From CAVWDI01 sp963793095 (GTDB taxonomy: Bacteria; Chloroflexota; Anaerolineae; Anaerolineales; UBA4823): 64,000 nt of DNA. A model generated the notes under the pieces. That model made no database searches and was not told the origin of the DNA. It saw nothing but the letters and a program-made list of their open reading frames with translations. This document shows, piece after piece, positions 1 to 11,366 of this stretch. Positions within the stretch are counted from its first letter, which is position 1; each line of letters opens with the position of its first letter. The DNA lies in NCBI GenBank assembly GCA_963793095.1, contig CAWBYY010000011.1, forward strand, positions 1,178,001 through 1,242,000. The letters are read 5' to 3'. The translations under genes and the position numbers were made by a program.

Positions 1-2
1 AT

Positions 3-1625
3 CTGGTACCCATTTTAATGGCATTCGATGATGGTTTTGACAGCCACAAGTATACCAGCTGGAACCTGGACTGCTTCTCCGATAACATTGCACCGCGGGC
101 TGACAGGCTTGATGAGTTCCAGCGGAAACGTGCGGGCAAACATGCTGTCATACCTGGTAGGGCCTGGTTTGGCTGGGGGGGATGGGACTTCCTAAGAGCC
201 ATCAATGTCGGTATGGATAATTATGGAAAGGCACAAGTTACTGATGAAGTTAGGAATAAATATATCGGTGAGGCACGCCTGCTGCGCGCATGGTTTTATC
301 ACGATAAAGTGCGCAAGTTTGGCGATGTGCAGTGGGTAGATACAGAGTTAAATATCGATGATGAAGATGTCCTCTACGGCGAGCGGGATGACCGTCAAAC
401 GGTTATGGCAAATGTGCTGGATGACCTGAATTTTGCCTGTGCAAACATCCCGGATGACTGGGGTGACGGAAATGCGCCGGGAAGGTTGGACCGCTGGTGT
501 GCACTTCTGATTAAGGCAAGGGTTTGCCTTTGGGAGGGCACCTTCCGGAAATACCACGGCGTTGGATCCGATGCTGATATGTGGTTACAACAGGCCGCTG
601 ACGCTGCCCAGGAGATCGTGGATAATGGCCCGTACGCATTGTATACAGGTGATCCTGATGGGAACGATTATAATGCCATACACCGGATGACGGATCTTTC
701 CGGGAACCCGGAAGTAATGTACTGGAGAAGGTACCAGCTGGGTATCTACACCAATCACACCCAGAGTTATCACAGGGGTTATAATGGAGGAGCTACAAAA
801 AGTATGGTTGAAGATTATCTCTGTACTGATGGACTGCCCATTTCCCTTTCACCACTGTACCAGGGGGATGAGGTTTATGAAAATATCTGGGAAAACCGTG
901 ATCCAAGGTTAAGGCAGACCGTAATGCATCCTGACGACCAGCCATATTATTACTATGGGAACGGTATTCCCGAACTTTACCGATATCCCAGAATACAGGG
1001 CAATACCGGCGGTGGCATAAAAACCTATACCGGATATCATATCATCAAAACGTATGAGAATGTTGCCGCATATAACACCTATAATGTTTCAGAAACCCCT
1101 GCCATTATATTGAGGTATGGTGAAGTCCTGTTAACCTTGGCTGAGGCAAAGGCGGAACTGGGGACCATTACCCAGGGTGATCTTGACGCGACCATCAACG
1201 CACTGCGCGACAGAGCGGGCCTCCCGGTCGAGGCACATCTGATTCTCGGCGCTGAACCAGTGGATCCGCGGTATACCTCATGGCACAGTGATCCGCTCAT
1301 CGTCGAGATCCGCCGTGAAAGAAGGGTGGAATTATTCATGGAAGGTTTCCGCTACTTCGATTTATTACGCTGGAAGTGGGGCAAACTGCTGGAGCAGAAA
1401 GATTACGGCATGCGTTGGGATGAGGCAACCCGCGCCCTGGTTGACCCGGAAGGTACTGTAACAGTAGGGTTTTCCGATGTGGATGGAGTCCCATACCTCG
1501 AACCATACCAGGGTACCGACTACGAAACCCCTGTATTCGATGAATCCAAGCATTATTTATGGCCCATTCCGATCGATGCTATTTCTCAAAATCCAGACCT
1601 AGGGCAAAATCCCGGTTGGCAATGA
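3..1625 (+). CDS. SusD/RagB-family outer-membrane glycan-binding lipoprotein, 5' end cut by window
   Basis: The frame is open to the left edge, so the start, the signal peptide and the lipobox cysteine lie outside the window. The remaining ~540 residues are close to a full SusD domain (usual length 500-650). The early part has helical repeat sequence typical of the family (IGEARLLRAWFYHDKVRKFG). The C-terminus has the usual ending, with a ERRVELFMEGFRYFDLLRW motif and a final LWPIPIDAISQNPDLGQNPGW. SusD proteins sit on the cell surface and deliver oligosaccharides to a SusC TonB-dependent transporter; that gene is probably just upstream. A hairpin terminator follows, so the lyases downstream are probably a separate transcript. 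Family assignment is firm; the glycan bound is inferred from neighbours only. Confidence 0.93.
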   Translation: MVPILMAFDDGFDSHKYTSWNLDCFSDNIAPRADRLDEFQRKRAGKHAVIPGRAWFGWGGWDFLRAINVGMDNYGKAQVTDEVRNKYIGEARLLRAWFYHDKVRKFGDVQWVDTELNIDDEDVLYGERDDRQTVMANVLDDLNFACANIPDDWGDGNAPGRLDRWCALLIKARVCLWEGTFRKYHGVGSDADMWLQQAADAAQEIVDNGPYALYTGDPDGNDYNAIHRMTDLSGNPEVMYWRRYQLGIYTNHTQSYHRGYNGGATKSMVEDYLCTDGLPISLSPLYQGDEVYENIWENRDPRLRQTVMHPDDQPYYYYGNGIPELYRYPRIQGNTGGGIKTYTGYHIIKTYENVAAYNTYNVSETPAIILRYGEVLLTLAEAKAELGTITQGDLDATINALRDRAGLPVEAHLILGAEPVDPRYTSWHSDPLIVEIRRERRVELFMEGFRYFDLLRWKWGKLLEQKDYGMRWDEATRALVDPEGTVTVGFSDVDGVPYLEPYQGTDYETPVFDESKHYLWPIPIDAISQNPDLGQNPGWQ

Positions 1626-1670
1626 TCCATAAATAAAACGATAGAGAATACATATCATTGTTGAAGCAAC

Positions 1671-1706
1671 AAAGCCGTAGTTACCCAGGTAATTACGGCT
1701 TTATTT
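1671..1706 (+). terminator. Rho-independent terminator after susD
   Basis: A 15-bp nearly perfect stem (1671-1685 pairing with 1688-1702, one G-T pair, very short loop) is followed by a short T-rich run. It lies 45 bp after the susD stop and 40 bp before the next gene. Confidence 0.75.
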
Positions 1707-1743
1707 CATTTCTCAATTAGTTAATCTAATAAACTACGTGCTT

Positions 1744-3715
1744 ATGAAGCCTATTGGTTTCATCCTGTTTTTGTTTTGCTTTCTGGCGGAATACGGGCTT
1801 TCAATTCAAGGTGCTGATCCTGTAAAAATCCAGGTAAGGGAAACATCGGAGATTGAATTGCTCCTTTCCAGATTGGAACTGGAAAGAGTAGAATTGGCCC
1901 GGGTTAAAAGTTCCATGACCAATCCGGAAGAGGCCGCTGCAGCATTACTGGAATACTACCGGGACCGGACTGCGGTCAAACACCCGGTAGACCGTTCATT
2001 GAAAGAAAAACTTTTAGGCAATGGCGCTACCGAGAGAGACTTTAAATATGCAAACGATGCCCTGCGTCACATATTTGTCGGCCAGTCTGCTTACCCGTCA
2101 CACTTCTGCGGTGATGACATCAACTGGAATACACGCCCTGTTCCCGATATGGAATGGGTCTGGCAATTGAATCGTATGTATTTCTGGAATGCCATGGGAA
2201 AGGTTTACTGGCATACCGGTGAGGAAAAATATGCCCAAGCATGGTGTGAACAGGTCGTCGACTGGATAGTCAAAAATCCGAATGACAGCGAACACAGATA
2301 TGCATGGCGCTCCATTGAAGCAGGTATCCGTGGTTACAACTGGACAGGGCTGTACCAGTATTTCCTGGATTCACCCAGTTTCACCAGTGATGTTCTGGTG
2401 GCTTTTCTGAACAGTTGCTATGACCATGCTGAATATTTAATGACCAAATACCGGACCGGAAGCAACTGGGGATTGATGGAAGCTGAAGGGATGGCTTTTA
2501 TCGCCATTACTTTTCCGGAATTCAAGGATGCTGAAAAATGGAGAAACGAAGCCTTCCGGCGCCTGAACAATGAGATCAATATCCAGGTATACCCCGACGG
2601 ACACCAGCGGGAACTGGCCATGGGATATCACCTGGGCTGTATCGGGTGGTTTCTAAGAACCTATGAACTGGCAAAACTCAATCACCTGGATGATGTCTTT
2701 CCCGACACATACCTTGAGAAGATAGAGAAAATGTGTGAGGTTCCCATGAAAATCTGCCTTCCGGATGGGACAAATGTACCCTTCGGAGATGCCTGGGCAG
2801 GTAAACCGGGACAGCATGCTGAACGGTTCCTGGAATGGTCAAAACTGTTTGACCGCAATGATTTTCTGTATTTGGCAACGGAGGGCAAGAAAGGTAGTAA
2901 GCCTGAGGCCACAGCCTATGCCTTAAAAGAAAGCGGATTGTATTCCATGCGCAGCGGTTGGGACAAGCAGGCCATCTGCCTTGTCCTAAAATGCGGTCCG
3001 GATGGAGGGGGACATTGCCAGCCTGACAATGGAACCTTCGATCTTTATGCAGGAGGCAGGAACCTGATGCCGGATGCAGGTAGTTACATCTACTCCGGTG
3101 ACCGTGAAGGCCGTGCCTGGTTCCGGCAAACCAAAGTACACCAGACACTTACCCTGGATGGCGAGAATTCCGGGTACGCCCCCAAATTACTGCTCTGGAA
3201 ACCCGGGGATGACCTGGATATGCTGGTAGTTGAAAATGCCGGGTACGAGCAATTAACCCACCGGCGCGCTGTTTTTTTTGTGGATAAACGATACTTTGTA
3301 ATCATTGATGAAGCCTATGGAGATGCGATCAGGAGATATAGGCTTACATTTTCAACTGGCACCCATAGGTGCAGATTTTGACTATGAAAACTTATCTGTC
3401 AGCACGGCCTATCAGGATGTCTGGAATGTCCTTGTATGGACTGAAAAGCAGGAAGGCTTGAAACTCCTTGAAGAGGAAGGACAGGTTTCATTTGAGTACA
3501 CAAAAAAAGAATCAAGGCCTGCTTTTGGCTACCATATGGAGAAAGCACCAGGAGTTGCAGGTTTGCGATTTGTAACCCTGGTAGCTCCATATGAAAAGGA
3601 AAAACCAGCCATAAAGATCAAGGTTGTTGGTGATCTCCAGCCAGGTTCATCCGGACTCCAGCTCGAAATAACGGAAAATGCAGAAACAAGAATAATAGGA
3701 TATTCCTTACAGTAA
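1744..3715 (+). CDS. PL12 heparinase III-type polysaccharide lyase (one frameshift)
   Basis: Secreted uronate-specific lyase of about 656 residues. The ATG at 1744 gives a clean signal peptide (MKPIGFILFLFCFLAEYGLS), better than the GTG two codons upstream. An N-terminal alpha/alpha toroid is followed by a Hep_II_III beta-sheet domain. Residues matching the PL12 catalytic set are visible: Asn241 in TGSNWG, Tyr295 in MGYHLG and His424 in GGHCQPDNGTF. Known heparinase III uses Asn240, Tyr294 and His424. The frame breaks near 3327: reading on with one base dropped gives GDIGLHFQLAP and a normal C-terminus to 3715. With that base removed the length is exactly in frame. The substrate need not be heparan sulfate; any GlcA-containing chain is possible. 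Confidence 0.85.
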
Positions 3716-3750
3716 ATTTCCGGAAAACATTCACACTAAACCTAATAATA

Positions 3751-5633
3751 ATGAATAAAACAAAAGCTCTGATCAATTATTTGATCCCTTTCCTGCTTGC
3801 AATGCTGATATTAACGGGCTGTTGCATATGCCGGGGAAGATATTCCTATGCTGGATAACCCCATGACGGTACAATACCTGAAAAAGAACCTCCAAAAATC
3901 CCAACCACGGCTGGTTTTGAATGCCAAAATTGAAAAAAACCTGAAGAATAAGCTCAAAACCGATCCGGTTATTCAGAATATGTATCAGGCTATCCAGCTA
4001 AACGCCGCAGAGGTGCAGCAAAGACCCCTGCTTGAACGCAGGAAGGTAGGACGGCGTTTGCTCGGCGTATCCAGGGAAATGCTCTGGCGTGTGAATATGC
4101 TCGGGATGGTTTACCGCATGGAAAAAGATCCGGAGATTTTAGACCGGATTAACGAGGAGGTCATAGCGGTATGTAATTTTTCTGACTGGAATCCATCCCA
4201 TTTCCTGGATGTGGCCGAGATGTCAATGGCCGTTGCTTTAGCGCTGGACTGGACGGCAGGGGACCTGCCCCAGTCAACGATAACCCTGGCCAAATCTGCC
4301 ACTCATTGAAAAAGGGATCAAGCCGAGCTGGCCGGCCAGCGGGAAAGATCCCGGATGGGCATATGGAACCAATAACTGGAACCAGGTCTGCAATGGCGGT
4401 ATGATTGCCGCCTCCATTGCCATCGCTGAAGTGGATCCGGAACTGGCCGCCAAGACCATACACAGATCACTGGACGGGATCCCGCATGCACTGGTGGAAT
4501 ACGGACCGGATGGTGTTTATCCGGAAGGATCCACCTACTGGGGATACGGTACCGGATTTTCCATAGTGACTGCCGCCATGCTCGAAAGTGCTTTCGGCCA
4601 TGATTTCGGACATTTTGAATACCCGGCCTTTAAAGAGAGTGCCATTTTCAGGTCTCTCTCAAATGCACCCTCAGGCTGGTACTACAATTTTGCCGATTGT
4701 GGCGATAAACGGGATGAAAACGGAGATATCCTCCTGGCCTGGTTTGCTTCCAAAACAGGCAATAAAACTTTCTTTGAGAAAGAACGCTTCCTGCGTCCGG
4801 CTGAGGAGATGGGTATGTTGCATCGCCTGGCAGGGGCCGGACTGGTCTGGCTGGCACAGTACGAAGAAAAAGAGGAAGTGAAGGTACCCACCGAATGGAA
4901 GGGAGAAGGAGCCAATCCGGTGGTATTTTTTACCGGGGGAGAAAATGATCCCCATCATTATTATTTCGGGGGAAAAGGAGGCCGCGGAATGGTGAACCAC
5001 GGGAACATGGACGGGGGTTCCTTTATTTTTGAATTAAACGGTGTGCGTTGGGTGATCGACCCGGGAAACCAATCCTATCATGCCCTGGAGCAGACAGGTT
5101 TTGACCTCTGGGGACGGTGCCAGGCGTGTGACCGGTGGACCCTGCTGACAAAAAGCAACTTCGGCCACAGTACAATCTCCATCAATGATTCATTGCACAG
5201 GACTGAAGGACTGGTCACCTTGAGTGATTTTAAATCAGGGGATCAGCCGGAAGCCACCTTTGATATGTCCGCCACATTGGCCGGACAGGTGGCAGGTGCA
5301 TCCCGTAAATTTGTTAAGGACAGCCCGACTTCCCTGGTCATAGAGGATGATATAGGACTTTCTGAAGAAACAAAGCTGATCACCTGGCAATTGATGACCA
5401 CGGCTGATGTGGAAATCATCAATGGAGGTGCGATACTGAAACAGGATGGTAAGGAGCTCAAACTGGAAAACATTTCCCATCCCGACCTGGATGTGTCAAT
5501 CATTTCACTTTATCCTGCCCCCCTGGAACTGGATCGCCAGATTGAAGGATTAAAACGGCTTGAGATCCGCATTCCTGCCTGGACCATTGAAGGCAATACC
5601 TGCCAGATCAAGGTAAGGCTTTCAGGAGATTAA
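3751..5633 (+). CDS. Heparinase II/III-family lyase paralogue A (two frameshifts)
   Basis: First of four tandem paralogues, ~626 residues when two extra bases are ignored. The ATG at 3751 encodes a lipoprotein signal (LILTGC). The frame breaks directly after it (near 3823) and resumes as AYAGEDIPMLDNP, matching the start of the next paralogue. A second break near 4300 is resolved by dropping one base, giving LIEKGIKPSW. Family blocks visible: SDWNPSHFLDVAEM, NNWNQVCNGGM, PDGVYPEG then YWGYGT, and the beta-domain histidine in VNHGNMDGGSF. These point to an alpha/alpha toroid lyase acting on uronic-acid polysaccharide in the periplasm or at the surface. The exact PL family cannot be named by eye. 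It lies 20 bp upstream of paralogue B, to which it is most similar. Confidence 0.8.
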
Positions 5634-5653
5634 TTAAGAAAAGTAAATCAACC

Positions 5654-7525
5654 ATGAAATCCAAATCACTAATTGTCGTCTGGTTAAGCCTGCTATTGCT
5701 TGTTCCGGTCTATTCAAATGTCCAGGCTAAGTCATTTGATGCTGATCCTCCAATACTTGAAAACCCGGTTACGGCTGACTATTTAAAGAAAAATTTATCA
5801 AAGAAATCGCCACGATTAATCCTTACTCCCAGGATTGAAAAGGATCTGAAAAAAAAGTTAAGATCTGACCCGCTCGTTCAGGGATATTATCAGTATCTGC
5901 AAAATGAAGCCCTCAAGATAATTGAAGAACCATTGCTGAAGCGGGAGCTTACGGGGTTCCGTTTGCTCTCAGTATCACGCCAGATGGCTGAACGCATGGG
6001 CGTTTTGTGTATGGTTTACCGAATGGATAAGGATCCGGAAATTTTACATCGAATCGATGAAGAACTGCAAGCTGTTTGCACATTCTCTGACTGGAACCCG
6101 CAACATTTTCTGGATGTTGCCGAAATGTCCTTTGCCGTTGCTCTGGCCCTTGACTGGGTTGGAGATGATCTGCCGGACCAGACAGTTGATGTAGCCGAAT
6201 CTTCTTTGATAGAAAAAGGACTAAAACCGAGCTATAACGAAGGAGGGACACGTATGTTCTGGATCAGCAGCAGCAACAACTGGAATGCCGTTTGTCACGG
6301 GGGGATGATCGCTGCCTCACTGGCCATTGCGGAAAAGGATCCTGAACTGGCTGCAAAAACCATCGCACGGGCCCTGGAGAAATTGCCAAATTCATTGAAA
6401 GAATATGGCCCGGATGGCATTTATCCGGAAGGACCGAGTTACTGGGGGTATGGAACAAGCTATTCTGTGCTGGCTTCCGAGATGTTAAGAACCGCTCTGG
6501 GCAGTGATTTTGGCATATCTGAGAGCCCGGGCTTTATGGAGAGTGCCAACTTCCGGCTGCTCGCTACGGCACCTTCAGGTGAATACTTCAATTTTGCTGA
6601 TTCAGATGGCCGCAAAGGCGGGAGTGGTTCTGTTTTGCTGACCTGGTTTGCCGCAAAAACGGGTGATGAAATTTACCTGGACAAACCTTTTCTGGAAAAT
6701 CCGGAAAATGCTGGCAGGCTGGCTGGTCCGGGACTGGTTTGGCTTTTGCAATTCTCACAGACCAGGACTGGTGAATTGCCCCTCGAATGGTATGGAAAAG
6801 GTCGGAATCCCATTGCCGTCTTCCGGGGAGGGAAAGAAGACACCGGGCATTTTTACCTGGCCGTAAAAGGAGGTTCGGCCAATATAAGCCATGGGAATAT
6901 GGATGCCGGGACTTTCATATTTGAACTTAATGGTGTGCGCTGGGTTATCGATCCCGGCAACCAGCCCTATTACCCGTTGAACAGGATCGGTTTTAACCTG
7001 TCGGGGCATTGCCAGGATTGCCCGAGGTGGACACTGTTGACGAAAAGAAACACCGGGCACAGTACGATTACTGTGAATGATGCCAGGTTTATTGTAGAAG
7101 CTGATGCCCCTATAACAAATTTTAAAAAAGGCGAAAGACCGGAAGTTACGATCGACATGACAGAGATTTACAGAGGAAACCTTACATCATTGCAACGCAG
7201 ATATATCAAGGAAAGCAACAAGTCTTTTATCATTGAAGATCAGATTGAAATGAATGATTCCACCCGGACGATTACCTGGGCATTGATGACCGTCGCCCAT
7301 GTTACCCCGGTTAAAAATGGAGCGGTCCTGCATCAGGATGGCAAGGAACTGAGGCTTTCCATTTTAGCTCCCCGGGAGCTTGAGGTTTCAGTCATTTCAC
7401 TGGATCCTCCACCCATGGAGATTGATAAAACCATAGAAAACCTGAAACGCATTGAAATAAGGATCCCGGCTTACCTTTTCCAGGAAAAGAAAGGTTTGAT
7501 CCGGGTACGGCTCGCGAGCGAATAA
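5654..7525 (+). CDS. Heparinase II/III-family lyase paralogue B
   Basis: Intact 623-residue secreted lyase with a signal peptide ending near VQAKS rather than a lipobox. It carries the same blocks as its neighbours: SDWNPQHFLDVAEM, NNWNAVCHGGM, PDGIYPEGPSYWGYGT, FNFADSDG, ISHGNMDAGTFIFELNG, and WTLLTKRNTGHSTI near the end of the catalytic beta-domain. The conserved His and Tyr positions suggest a working lyase. Close similarity to paralogue A, including the NPVTADYLKKNLSKKSPRL start, points to recent tandem duplication. Family membership is sure; substrate (glucuronan, ulvan, pectin-like) is inferred from context. Confidence 0.88.
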   Translation: MKSKSLIVVWLSLLLLVPVYSNVQAKSFDADPPILENPVTADYLKKNLSKKSPRLILTPRIEKDLKKKLRSDPLVQGYYQYLQNEALKIIEEPLLKRELTGFRLLSVSRQMAERMGVLCMVYRMDKDPEILHRIDEELQAVCTFSDWNPQHFLDVAEMSFAVALALDWVGDDLPDQTVDVAESSLIEKGLKPSYNEGGTRMFWISSSNNWNAVCHGGMIAASLAIAEKDPELAAKTIARALEKLPNSLKEYGPDGIYPEGPSYWGYGTSYSVLASEMLRTALGSDFGISESPGFMESANFRLLATAPSGEYFNFADSDGRKGGSGSVLLTWFAAKTGDEIYLDKPFLENPENAGRLAGPGLVWLLQFSQTRTGELPLEWYGKGRNPIAVFRGGKEDTGHFYLAVKGGSANISHGNMDAGTFIFELNGVRWVIDPGNQPYYPLNRIGFNLSGHCQDCPRWTLLTKRNTGHSTITVNDARFIVEADAPITNFKKGERPEVTIDMTEIYRGNLTSLQRRYIKESNKSFIIEDQIEMNDSTRTITWALMTVAHVTPVKNGAVLHQDGKELRLSILAPRELEVSVISLDPPPMEIDKTIENLKRIEIRIPAYLFQEKKGLIRVRLASE

Positions 7526-7575
7526 TAAAGATATGGTGATACCGTTAACTCAAGATAAGGACGGATTATAATAAA

Positions 7576-9451
7576 ATGAATATGAGGTTATTTGGTATCG
7601 CATTAGCCCTTGCAATATTGGGTATGGCTGGATCATGTAAAAAGGAGACAGCACCTCCCAAAGATTTATCGGAAGCAGGACATCCCAGGATACTGCTGCT
7701 GAAAGGTGAAGAGCAGCAGATCCATGACCTGATCGCAGAAGATGAAACCTGGGAAAAAATGCATTTTGCCATTATTGAGAAAAGCACCAGCCTGTTGGGG
7801 GAACCACCGCTTGAGCGGGTTATGGTAGGCCGCCGCCTGTTAGGCACCTCAAGAGAATTATTGAAAAGAGTCTTTTTTCTGTCCTATGCCTACAGGATGA
7901 CAGGGAATGAACAGTACTTAGAAAAGGCAGAGGAAGAACTGGTCGCTGTATCCTGGTTCAGTGACTGGAACCCATCACATTTCCTTGATGTTGCCGAGAT
8001 GACTATGGGGGTGGCCATTGGCTATGACTGGCTCTATGAGGACCTTTCTGAGATCAACCGGGAGGTGATCAAATCTGCCATTTTAATGAAAGGGATAAAT
8101 CCTTCCAAAGACAGCCAATATACCTGGTGGTTAAGCTCTTCCAACAACTGGAACCAGGTTTGCAATGCCGGAATGGTATACGGAGCCCTGGCCATACAGG
8201 AAGACTACCCGGACCTGGCTGAAGAGATCATTGACCGTGCTTTTCTATCCATTCCAATATCCATGGAAGCTTATCAGCCCGACGGTGTCTATCCCGAGGG
8301 ATATGGCTACTGGGGATACGGAACAACCTTCAACATGCTTTTTTTGAGCGCCATAGAAAAGGCCCTGGGTACGGACAAGGGTTTGGCGGCTACACCTGGG
8401 TTCCTTGAAACCGGGGACTTCCTGAAACACATGCTCACACCCACCGGAAAAAGCTTTAACTGGGCAGATTGCGGAACGGGAACAAACCTGAATACAGCCA
8501 TGTTCTGGATCGCAGAACGCACCAATGATCCTTCTGTGCTCTGGTCTGAAAAAAAGTTTTTGGAAACGAGTAATTTTTCAAAGTTTAATGGGATCAGGTC
8601 ATTGCCGGCCCTTATGATATGGGCTAAGGATATCCCGCTTTCCAACATTACAGAGCCTGAGGAAAAGTTTTTCATGGGTCAGGGAGCAAATCCTGTGGCC
8701 ATAATGCGTAGCAGCTGGACTGACCCACTGGCCGTCTACCTTGGATTCAAGGCCGGTTCACCTTCAGTAAACCATGGCCATATGGATATAGGCTCCTTTG
8801 TGATGGAGGCCAATAACCGGCGCTGGGCCACCGACCTGGGCATGCAGAATTATGAATCCCTTGAGTCGCTGGGGATGAAAATTTTTGGAAAAACACAGGA
8901 TGCCGAGCGGTGGACCATTTTCCGGATGAACACCTATTCCCATAATGTGCTGATCATTGATGACCAGCAGCAGCGCGTGAATGGTTATGCAAAAATTGAC
9001 AAATATTCTGATACCGAAGATTTCATGTTTGCCATTTCTGATATCTCCCCAGTCTATAATGGCCAACTGAAAAAGGCCACCCGGGGTGTGGCGATCAAAG
9101 ACGGGAAATATACCATCATCCGTGACGAGATCGAAACACTGGATAAAACCACTTTGGTCCGCTGGAACATGGTGACTTTTTCAGCTGTTGCGCTCGCGAA
9201 TAAGGAAGCAACGCTTACCGATGATGGTAAGACGCTTTATCTGAAGGTCCAGGGGCCAGACAACATAATAATGAAAACCTGGAGCACGGCCCCGACCAAT
9301 AATTACGATGCCGAAAATCCTGGAACAATAATGGTTGGATTCGAGTGTGAAGTGCCGGCAAATACTTCTCAGGCCTTTCGAGGTAATCCTGGTTCCGAAA
9401 CCGGTTGATGCTGAAGCCACATTTTTAGATATCACCCTCGATGAATGGTAA
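7576..9451 (+). CDS. Heparinase II/III-family lyase paralogue C (one frameshift near the C-terminus)
   Basis: About 624 residues. The N-terminus is a lipoprotein signal (ILGMAGSC). Blocks seen: SDWNPSHFLDVAEM, NNWNQVCNAGM, PDGVYPEGYGYWGYGT, NWADCGTG, VNHGHMDIGSF, RWTIFRMNTYSHN. The uncorrected frame stops at 9408. Dropping one base near 9379 continues the protein through FEVILVPKP to the ending LDITLDEW at 9451. This mirrors the LDVSLDEW ending of paralogue D, so the true stop is very likely 9449-9451. It is most similar to paralogue D and forms the second duplicated pair with it. Confidence 0.84.
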
Positions 9452-9478
9452 ATATATAAATCCACTAAACCAATAATT

Positions 9479-11332
9479 ATGAAATCCAGATTAACAAAAC
9501 TTTTCATCGGCGCTGTCATTGTAATGGCGGCCAATTCCTGCCAGCAGTCAAACTACCCTGAGCATCCAAGGATCTTGCTCTTTGAAGGAGAGGAAAAAGC
9601 CCTGCTGGAGCAGTTAGAAAAAACCGAAACCTGGAGGAAAATTCACGGAGTCATCCTGGATGAGTGTGAAAATATCCTCCAGCAGGAACCACTCGAAAGA
9701 ATTCAAATAGGCAGACGGCTCTTAAGTACATCACGTGAGTATTTGCGAAGGGTGTTTTACCTGTCTTATGCTTACCGGATGACAGGCGACGAACGCTTTT
9801 CGGCACATGCAGAACGGCATTTGCTAAAGGCCGCAGGCTTCAGCGACTGGAACCCGACACATTTTCTGGATGTCGCTGAAATGACCATGGCTTTGGCCAT
9901 TGGGTATGACTGGCTGTTTGATGAATTACCCGAAACCTCAAAACAGACCATAAGAGAGGCCATTGTTAATAAAGGGCTGGAACCTTCCTACAATGAAGAT
10001 TATAACTGGTTCTTACAGGCGGAGCATAACTGGAACCAGGTATGCAATGCTGGCATGGCCTTCGGGGCCCTGGCCATACGTGAAGACCATCCCGGACTTG
10101 CAGATTCTGTGATTGACCGTGCTTTTAAAACCATTCCCCTGGCCATGCATGATTACAGGCCAGATGGTGCTTATCCTGAGGGATATGGATACTGGGGTTA
10201 CGGGACATCCTTCAATGTAATATTTTTAAGTGCGGTTGAAAAAGCACTGGGAACGGACAGGGGACTTAGCGCATCTCCCGGGTTTTTGAAAACCGCCGGC
10301 TTTCTTCAGCACATGCTGGCCCCTTCCAATGTATGTTACAACTGGGGCGATTGCGGGGCAAGGGGAAACCTAAACCCTGCCATGTTCTGGTTTGCTGCAA
10401 AAAATAACGATCCCTCACTGCTGTGGTCAGAAAGAAAATTCCTGGAAAATGATGATTTCTCAAGATTTGCCCGTCAACAGTTCCTGCCTGCCATGATGAT
10501 CTGGGGCAAGGATATCCAATTGGATCAGATCCAGGTCCCGGACTCCAAAGTCTGGATGGGACAGGGAAAAAATCCCGTTTGCCTCATGCGCACCTCGTGG
10601 ACCGATCCCGGTGCCATTTACCTTGGTTTCAAGGCCGGTTCTCCTTCGGTGAATCATGCCCACATGGATGTCGGTTCATTTATGATGGAAGCAGAAGGTA
10701 TCCGTTGGGTTTCAGATTTTGGTTCCCAGAATTATGAGTCTCTGGAGTCGAAGGGGATGTCGATATTTGGAAGGACCCAGGATGCCCAGCGTTGGACCAT
10801 TTTCAGGTTGAATAACTATGCACACTCAACATTGACCATCAATGATCAGTTGCAAAAGGTGGAGGGATATGCCAAAATAGACCGGCATTCGGAACAGGAT
10901 GATTTCATGTTTGCCATATCGGATATCTCTTCTCTTTACAATGGCCTGTTAAAAAAGGCGGTCCGGGGTGCCGGCATCAAAGACGGTAAGTACATTGTTG
11001 TCCGTGATCAGATTGAAACCAATGACAAGCCCGCAAAGCTGCGGTGGAACCTGGTTACACCAGCCGATGTGGAACTGGGTGAAAAAGGAGCCATGCTGAC
11101 CAGGGATGGAGAAACCTTATACCTGAAAGTCCGGGGCCCCGGCAACATCAAAATGAAAACCTGGAGCACCGCCCCCACCAATGATTACGATGCCGAAAAT
11201 CCGGAGACCATCATGGTCGGGTTCGAGTGTACTTTGGCGGCAAATACAAGCGAATCATTTGAGGTCCTGCTTGTCCCGGCGAAATCGAAAGAAGATGCTG
11301 ATTTCCTGGATGTATCACTCGATGAATGGTAA
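9479..11332 (+). CDS. Heparinase II/III-family lyase paralogue D
   Basis: Intact 617-residue lipoprotein (VMAANSC lipobox) and the last of the four lyase paralogues. Motifs: SDWNPTHFLDVAEM, HNWNQVCNAGM, PDGAYPEGYGYWGYGT, YNWGDCGARG, VNHAHMDVGSFMMEAEG, RWTIFRLNNYAHST. The beta-domain histidine pair is His-Ala-His here, against His-Gly-Asn in A and B, so the C/D pair may cut differently from the A/B pair. It starts 28 bp after paralogue C and is followed 35 bp later by the PL22 gene, consistent with one operon. Expected role: beta-elimination on oligouronides in the periplasm or at the outer membrane. Confidence 0.87.
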   Translation: MKSRLTKLFIGAVIVMAANSCQQSNYPEHPRILLFEGEEKALLEQLEKTETWRKIHGVILDECENILQQEPLERIQIGRRLLSTSREYLRRVFYLSYAYRMTGDERFSAHAERHLLKAAGFSDWNPTHFLDVAEMTMALAIGYDWLFDELPETSKQTIREAIVNKGLEPSYNEDYNWFLQAEHNWNQVCNAGMAFGALAIREDHPGLADSVIDRAFKTIPLAMHDYRPDGAYPEGYGYWGYGTSFNVIFLSAVEKALGTDRGLSASPGFLKTAGFLQHMLAPSNVCYNWGDCGARGNLNPAMFWFAAKNNDPSLLWSERKFLENDDFSRFARQQFLPAMMIWGKDIQLDQIQVPDSKVWMGQGKNPVCLMRTSWTDPGAIYLGFKAGSPSVNHAHMDVGSFMMEAEGIRWVSDFGSQNYESLESKGMSIFGRTQDAQRWTIFRLNNYAHSTLTINDQLQKVEGYAKIDRHSEQDDFMFAISDISSLYNGLLKKAVRGAGIKDGKYIVVRDQIETNDKPAKLRWNLVTPADVELGEKGAMLTRDGETLYLKVRGPGNIKMKTWSTAPTNDYDAENPETIMVGFECTLAANTSESFEVLLVPAKSKEDADFLDVSLDEW

Positions 11333-11366
11333 ACTTAGCGTATCTTAATCAAATAAATAAACAGCG

